Part shown: one piece after another, positions 6,252 to 8,244 of the stretch
Position numbering within the stretch: position 1 is the stretch's first letter
How the letters are laid out: each line of letters begins with the position of its first letter
NCBI GenBank assembly: GCA_014523595.1
Contig: JAATVN010000096.1
Span: 1-8,244 of the forward strand
Origin: Nitrososphaerales archaeon TH5888
GTDB taxonomy: Archaea > Thermoproteota > Nitrososphaeria > Nitrososphaerales > Nitrososphaeraceae
Direction: 5' to 3'
Length of the DNA stretch: 8,244 nt
Notes under the pieces: model-generated
What the model was told of the DNA's origin: nothing
The model's input: the letters and a program-made list of their open reading frames with translations, nothing else
Database searches by the model: none
Program-made: the position numbers and the translations under genes

Positions 6252-7214
6252 CTAATACAGCCATAACTCTGATTTGTAGTTTCTATACCAATCAATTAGT
6301 AAGGCAAGGCCTTTTTCAAATTCTATCTTTGGTTTGAATTGTAAAAGTTTCTTTGCTTTTGAAATGTCCGCAATTAGCCTTTGTACTTCAACTGGTCTGG
6401 GATCCACGTGAATCGGTCGCAAGTTACTGTCTTTTGCCCCATGTTTGATAACCATGTCTGCAATTTCTTTTATGGATATTTCTTTACCGCTACCAAAGTT
6501 TATCCCATTTTTACCTGGATTTCCTTTAGACCTGAGTACAGTATCATAAGCATACACCGCATCCTTCACAAACATATAGTCCCTGGACTGCTTCCCGTCA
6601 CCATAAATAATAGGGGGCTTGTTTTGTAATACCCTATTTATAAAAATTGCAATCACGCCTCCGTAGCCTGTATCTTTTTGCCTGGGCCCAAAAAAATTGA
6701 AACATCGAATAATGTCTACACCTAGATCATAAGTTTCATTGTAGGTATAACATAATCTGTCAGCAGCAATCTTACTTACTCCATATGGGTGTTTTGCAGA
6801 CAATGGGTGTGACTCATCCATTGGAGCATATTCTGCAGATCCATAGACCTCGCTTGTTGACGAAAATAATATCTTGTCAATATCATTCATTCTGGCAAAT
6901 TCCAGAACTTTCAGGGTTCCACCGAGATTAATTTTAAAAGTTTCTTCGGGATTGACGATTGACCTATCAACATGGATTTGAGCTGCTAAGTGAAAAATAG
7001 CATCGAAATCATTTGGTAGTTTAGAATATACTTCGTTTAGGGTGATGTCTCCACGAATAAATTTAAAATTCTTTTTGTGCAAAAGAGTACGGACATTGTT
7101 GAGGTTTCCATTCATCAAATTATCCACTCCGTATACCAGATGTTTATCGAGAACATACTTTTCAGACAAGTGACTTCCCAGGAAACCTGCGGCACCAGTT
7201 ATGAGAATTTTCAT
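6252..7214 (-). CDS. NAD-dependent nucleotide-sugar epimerase/dehydratase (extended SDR)
   Basis: It acts in the cytoplasm on a UDP-, dTDP- or GDP-sugar, using bound NAD to oxidise C4 and then epimerise or dehydrate. The 320 residues are a full-length extended SDR: TGAAGFLG (6-13) binds NAD, D31-N32 contacts the adenosine ribose, LAAQ (76-79) and FSSTSEVYG (117-125) line the active site, and Y144-xxx-K148 (YGVSK) is the catalytic pair. CFNFFGPRQ (171-179) and YGDGKQSRDY (204-213) bind the nucleotide sugar. SSTSEVYG resembles UDP-glucuronate decarboxylases and some 4-epimerases more than dTDP-glucose dehydratase, but substrate cannot be settled by eye. The ATG at 7214 has AGGAGG 12 nt upstream. 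The dead SDR follows 12 nt after the stop, and a glycosyltransferase gene is divergent upstream. Confidence 0.9.
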   Translation of the reverse strand: MKILITGAAGFLGSHLSEKYVLDKHLVYGVDNLMNGNLNNVRTLLHKKNFKFIRGDITLNEVYSKLPNDFDAIFHLAAQIHVDRSIVNPEETFKINLGGTLKVLEFARMNDIDKILFSSTSEVYGSAEYAPMDESHPLSAKHPYGVSKIAADRLCYTYNETYDLGVDIIRCFNFFGPRQKDTGYGGVIAIFINRVLQNKPPIIYGDGKQSRDYMFVKDAVYAYDTVLRSKGNPGKNGINFGSGKEISIKEIADMVIKHGAKDSNLRPIHVDPRPVEVQRLIADISKAKKLLQFKPKIEFEKGLALLIDWYRNYKSELWLY

Positions 7215-7226
7215 AAGACTACTAAT

Positions 7227-7232
7227 CCTCCT
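7227..7232 (-). promoter_or_regulatory. Shine-Dalgarno sequence of the SDR epimerase gene
   Basis: The minus strand reads AGGAGG, a perfect anti-16S match, 12 nt before the ATG at 7214. The spacing is longer than the usual 5-9 nt. It is the only strong such site that I saw before a gene in the window, and it implies a leadered transcript. Confidence 0.5.
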
Positions 7233-7263
7233 AATTCGAAGGTGAAATTACTCATTTAATTTG

Positions 7264-7288
7264 CAGTTATAACTGTCTCTTTTAAAAG
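7264..7288. promoter_or_regulatory. Two adjacent perfect palindromes with TATA-like cores in the divergent promoter region
   Basis: CAGTTATAACTG (7264-7275, 12 bp) and CTTTTAAAAG (7279-7288, 10 bp) are each perfect palindromes, 3 nt apart. They lie 50-74 nt upstream of the SDR epimerase ATG. Either A/T core could be its TATA box, placing the transcript start near 7243-7257 and leaving the AGGAGG in the leader. Symmetry fits a dimeric regulator or a bidirectional promoter, but the divergent gene starts 140 nt away. Confidence 0.4.
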
Positions 7289-7428
7289 TGTAATATTGTC
7301 AAAAACGGTCAAATCCTAACTCATCTTCATAATTCATATTTTTCAGAAAATTCTAATAACTGAAATGCTACTTCAAAATGTGTCCAAATTTTGCTAATGA
7401 CATTGATCGCTGATTACGGGATGCTAGA

Positions 7429-8244
7429 ATGAAAGTACTACACCTATCAGACGATGGACTTCCTGATTGGAGGGTTGAAAAAGCCGCACTCACTGGAAAG
7501 AAAAACGGGTTTGAGATATTTTTTGGTGGCAGATTTAGCAACAACGGGCATTCTGCTGTATTTTCAAGAACCTATCCTATAGAGTGGACTGCCGGAGCTA
7601 TGATAGGTGTCCCATACTTTTACGATCGCGTTAAGAAACAAATAACTCGATTGGTAAATCAGGTTAGGCCGGATATAGTACATTCACACAATATTGGTTC
7701 GGCAAAGATATCCTTTGATCTTGGGCTACCTGTAGTTTTTGACGATCATGAATATTTTGGAATGCTTTCATTAGTCAATGCCGAAAATTTAAAGCTACAA
7801 GACCATACTCGGCGTCGTTCCGGGATTGGCAGATTAATTGGTGACATGAAATTGGGTTTTATCTCGAGACGGAGCATTTCCAATTGGACAAAATGGGAGA
7901 GAGAGTTGGTATCATCTGTGCCTACAATAACAGTCTCGGAACAGATTGCACAAGATTTAAGGAAACTGAGCCCAGGAGGTACAAGGCACATATTTGTGGT
8001 ACCTAACTTTCCATCAAAAGCTGAAACAAGCGAATTTAATAAACCTGAATTTCATGAGAAATTGTCATGCGTTTATGCAGGAGGTGACAGCAAGCATAAA
8101 CAAGTTATCAATAGAGATATCTCGGGCCTGACAAATCTTTTCATGATTCGAGATATTGGAAATTTGACAATTATAGGATGGGAACCAGAGTCATCTCAAA
8201 ATTTCAAGGCAACGGGATTTATTCCAAGAGATAAGATGTTCTTC
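7429..8244 (+). CDS. GT-B fold glycosyltransferase (GT4-like), 3'-truncated by the window edge
   Basis: The frame is open from the ATG at 7429 to the last base, giving 272 residues with no stop. It begins MKVLHLSDDGLPDWRVEKAA, a GT4 N-domain start. RPDIVHSHNI (80-89), VVFDDHEYFG (102-111), TITVSEQIAQDL (166-177) and FVVPNFP (189-195) follow in the family order. VYAGG (215-219) opens the C-domain, and ATGFIPRDKMF (261-271) resembles the G.v....l segment that precedes the donor site. The donor-binding E-x7-E region must lie beyond the right edge. An in-frame TGA at 7411-7413 and the absence of other start codons after it fix the start. No clear TATA box or ribosome binding site is seen near it. 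It probably acts in the same surface-glycan pathway as its neighbours; donor and acceptor are unknown. Confidence 0.85.
   Translation, partial: MKVLHLSDDGLPDWRVEKAALTGKKNGFEIFFGGRFSNNGHSAVFSRTYPIEWTAGAMIGVPYFYDRVKKQITRLVNQVRPDIVHSHNIGSAKISFDLGLPVVFDDHEYFGMLSLVNAENLKLQDHTRRRSGIGRLIGDMKLGFISRRSISNWTKWERELVSSVPTITVSEQIAQDLRKLSPGGTRHIFVVPNFPSKAETSEFNKPEFHEKLSCVYAGGDSKHKQVINRDISGLTNLFMIRDIGNLTIIGWEPESSQNFKATGFIPRDKMFF

Noticed and set aside
1..8244. Mobile elements, CRISPR arrays, defence genes
   Set aside because: No transposase or integrase motifs, no regularly spaced direct repeats and no nuclease or toxin-antitoxin signatures were seen on either strand.

Overview
The window (roughly 35-37 % G+C by eye, rich in ATA and AGA codons) looks like chromosomal DNA of a mesophilic archaeon, most likely an ammonia-oxidising Nitrososphaerota (Thaumarchaeota). 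The reasons are a geranylgeranyl-reductase-family flavoprotein (archaeal ether-lipid type), A/T-rich TATA-like boxes close to start codons, few Shine-Dalgarno sites, and a two-helix membrane protein of a kind I associate with that phylum. The lineage is inferred, not proven. No rRNA, tRNA, IS element, CRISPR array or phage gene was seen.

Layout. (1) 1-818, +: 3' part of a geranylgeranyl-reductase-like oxidoreductase that enters from the left edge. (2) 1051-1512, +: small two-TM protein of unknown function. (3) 1595-2443, +: family 2 glycosyltransferase with a GTG start. (4) 2582-3664, +: non-hydrolysing UDP-GlcNAc 2-epimerase (WecB type) with a good TATA box and a poly-T end. (5) 3840-4562, +: class I SAM methyltransferase. 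It converges with (6) 4660-5553, -: a short GT-B (GT4-like) glycosyltransferase. (7) 5660-6239, -: a decayed NAD-dependent sugar epimerase/dehydratase, readable only by joining reading frames. (8) 6252-7214, -: an intact extended-SDR nucleotide-sugar epimerase/dehydratase, 12 nt upstream of the pseudogene. (9) 7429-8244, +: N-terminal 272 residues of another GT-B glycosyltransferase, divergent from (8) and cut by the right edge.

Together genes 3-9 form a surface-polysaccharide or glycoprotein-glycan island: two nucleotide-sugar enzymes make activated sugars, three glycosyltransferases build the chain, and a methyltransferase may modify it. Most genes stand alone with 80-230 nt spacers; only the epimerase and the dead epimerase look like an operon. 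The island has visibly lost a gene, as is common in variable cell-surface loci.

No non-coding stretch exceeds 300 nt. The spacers hold several short perfect palindromes, some overlapping TATA-like sequence, which are the main unexplained structures. I found no clear sign of a wholly new system; the firmest non-routine observation is the pseudogene.
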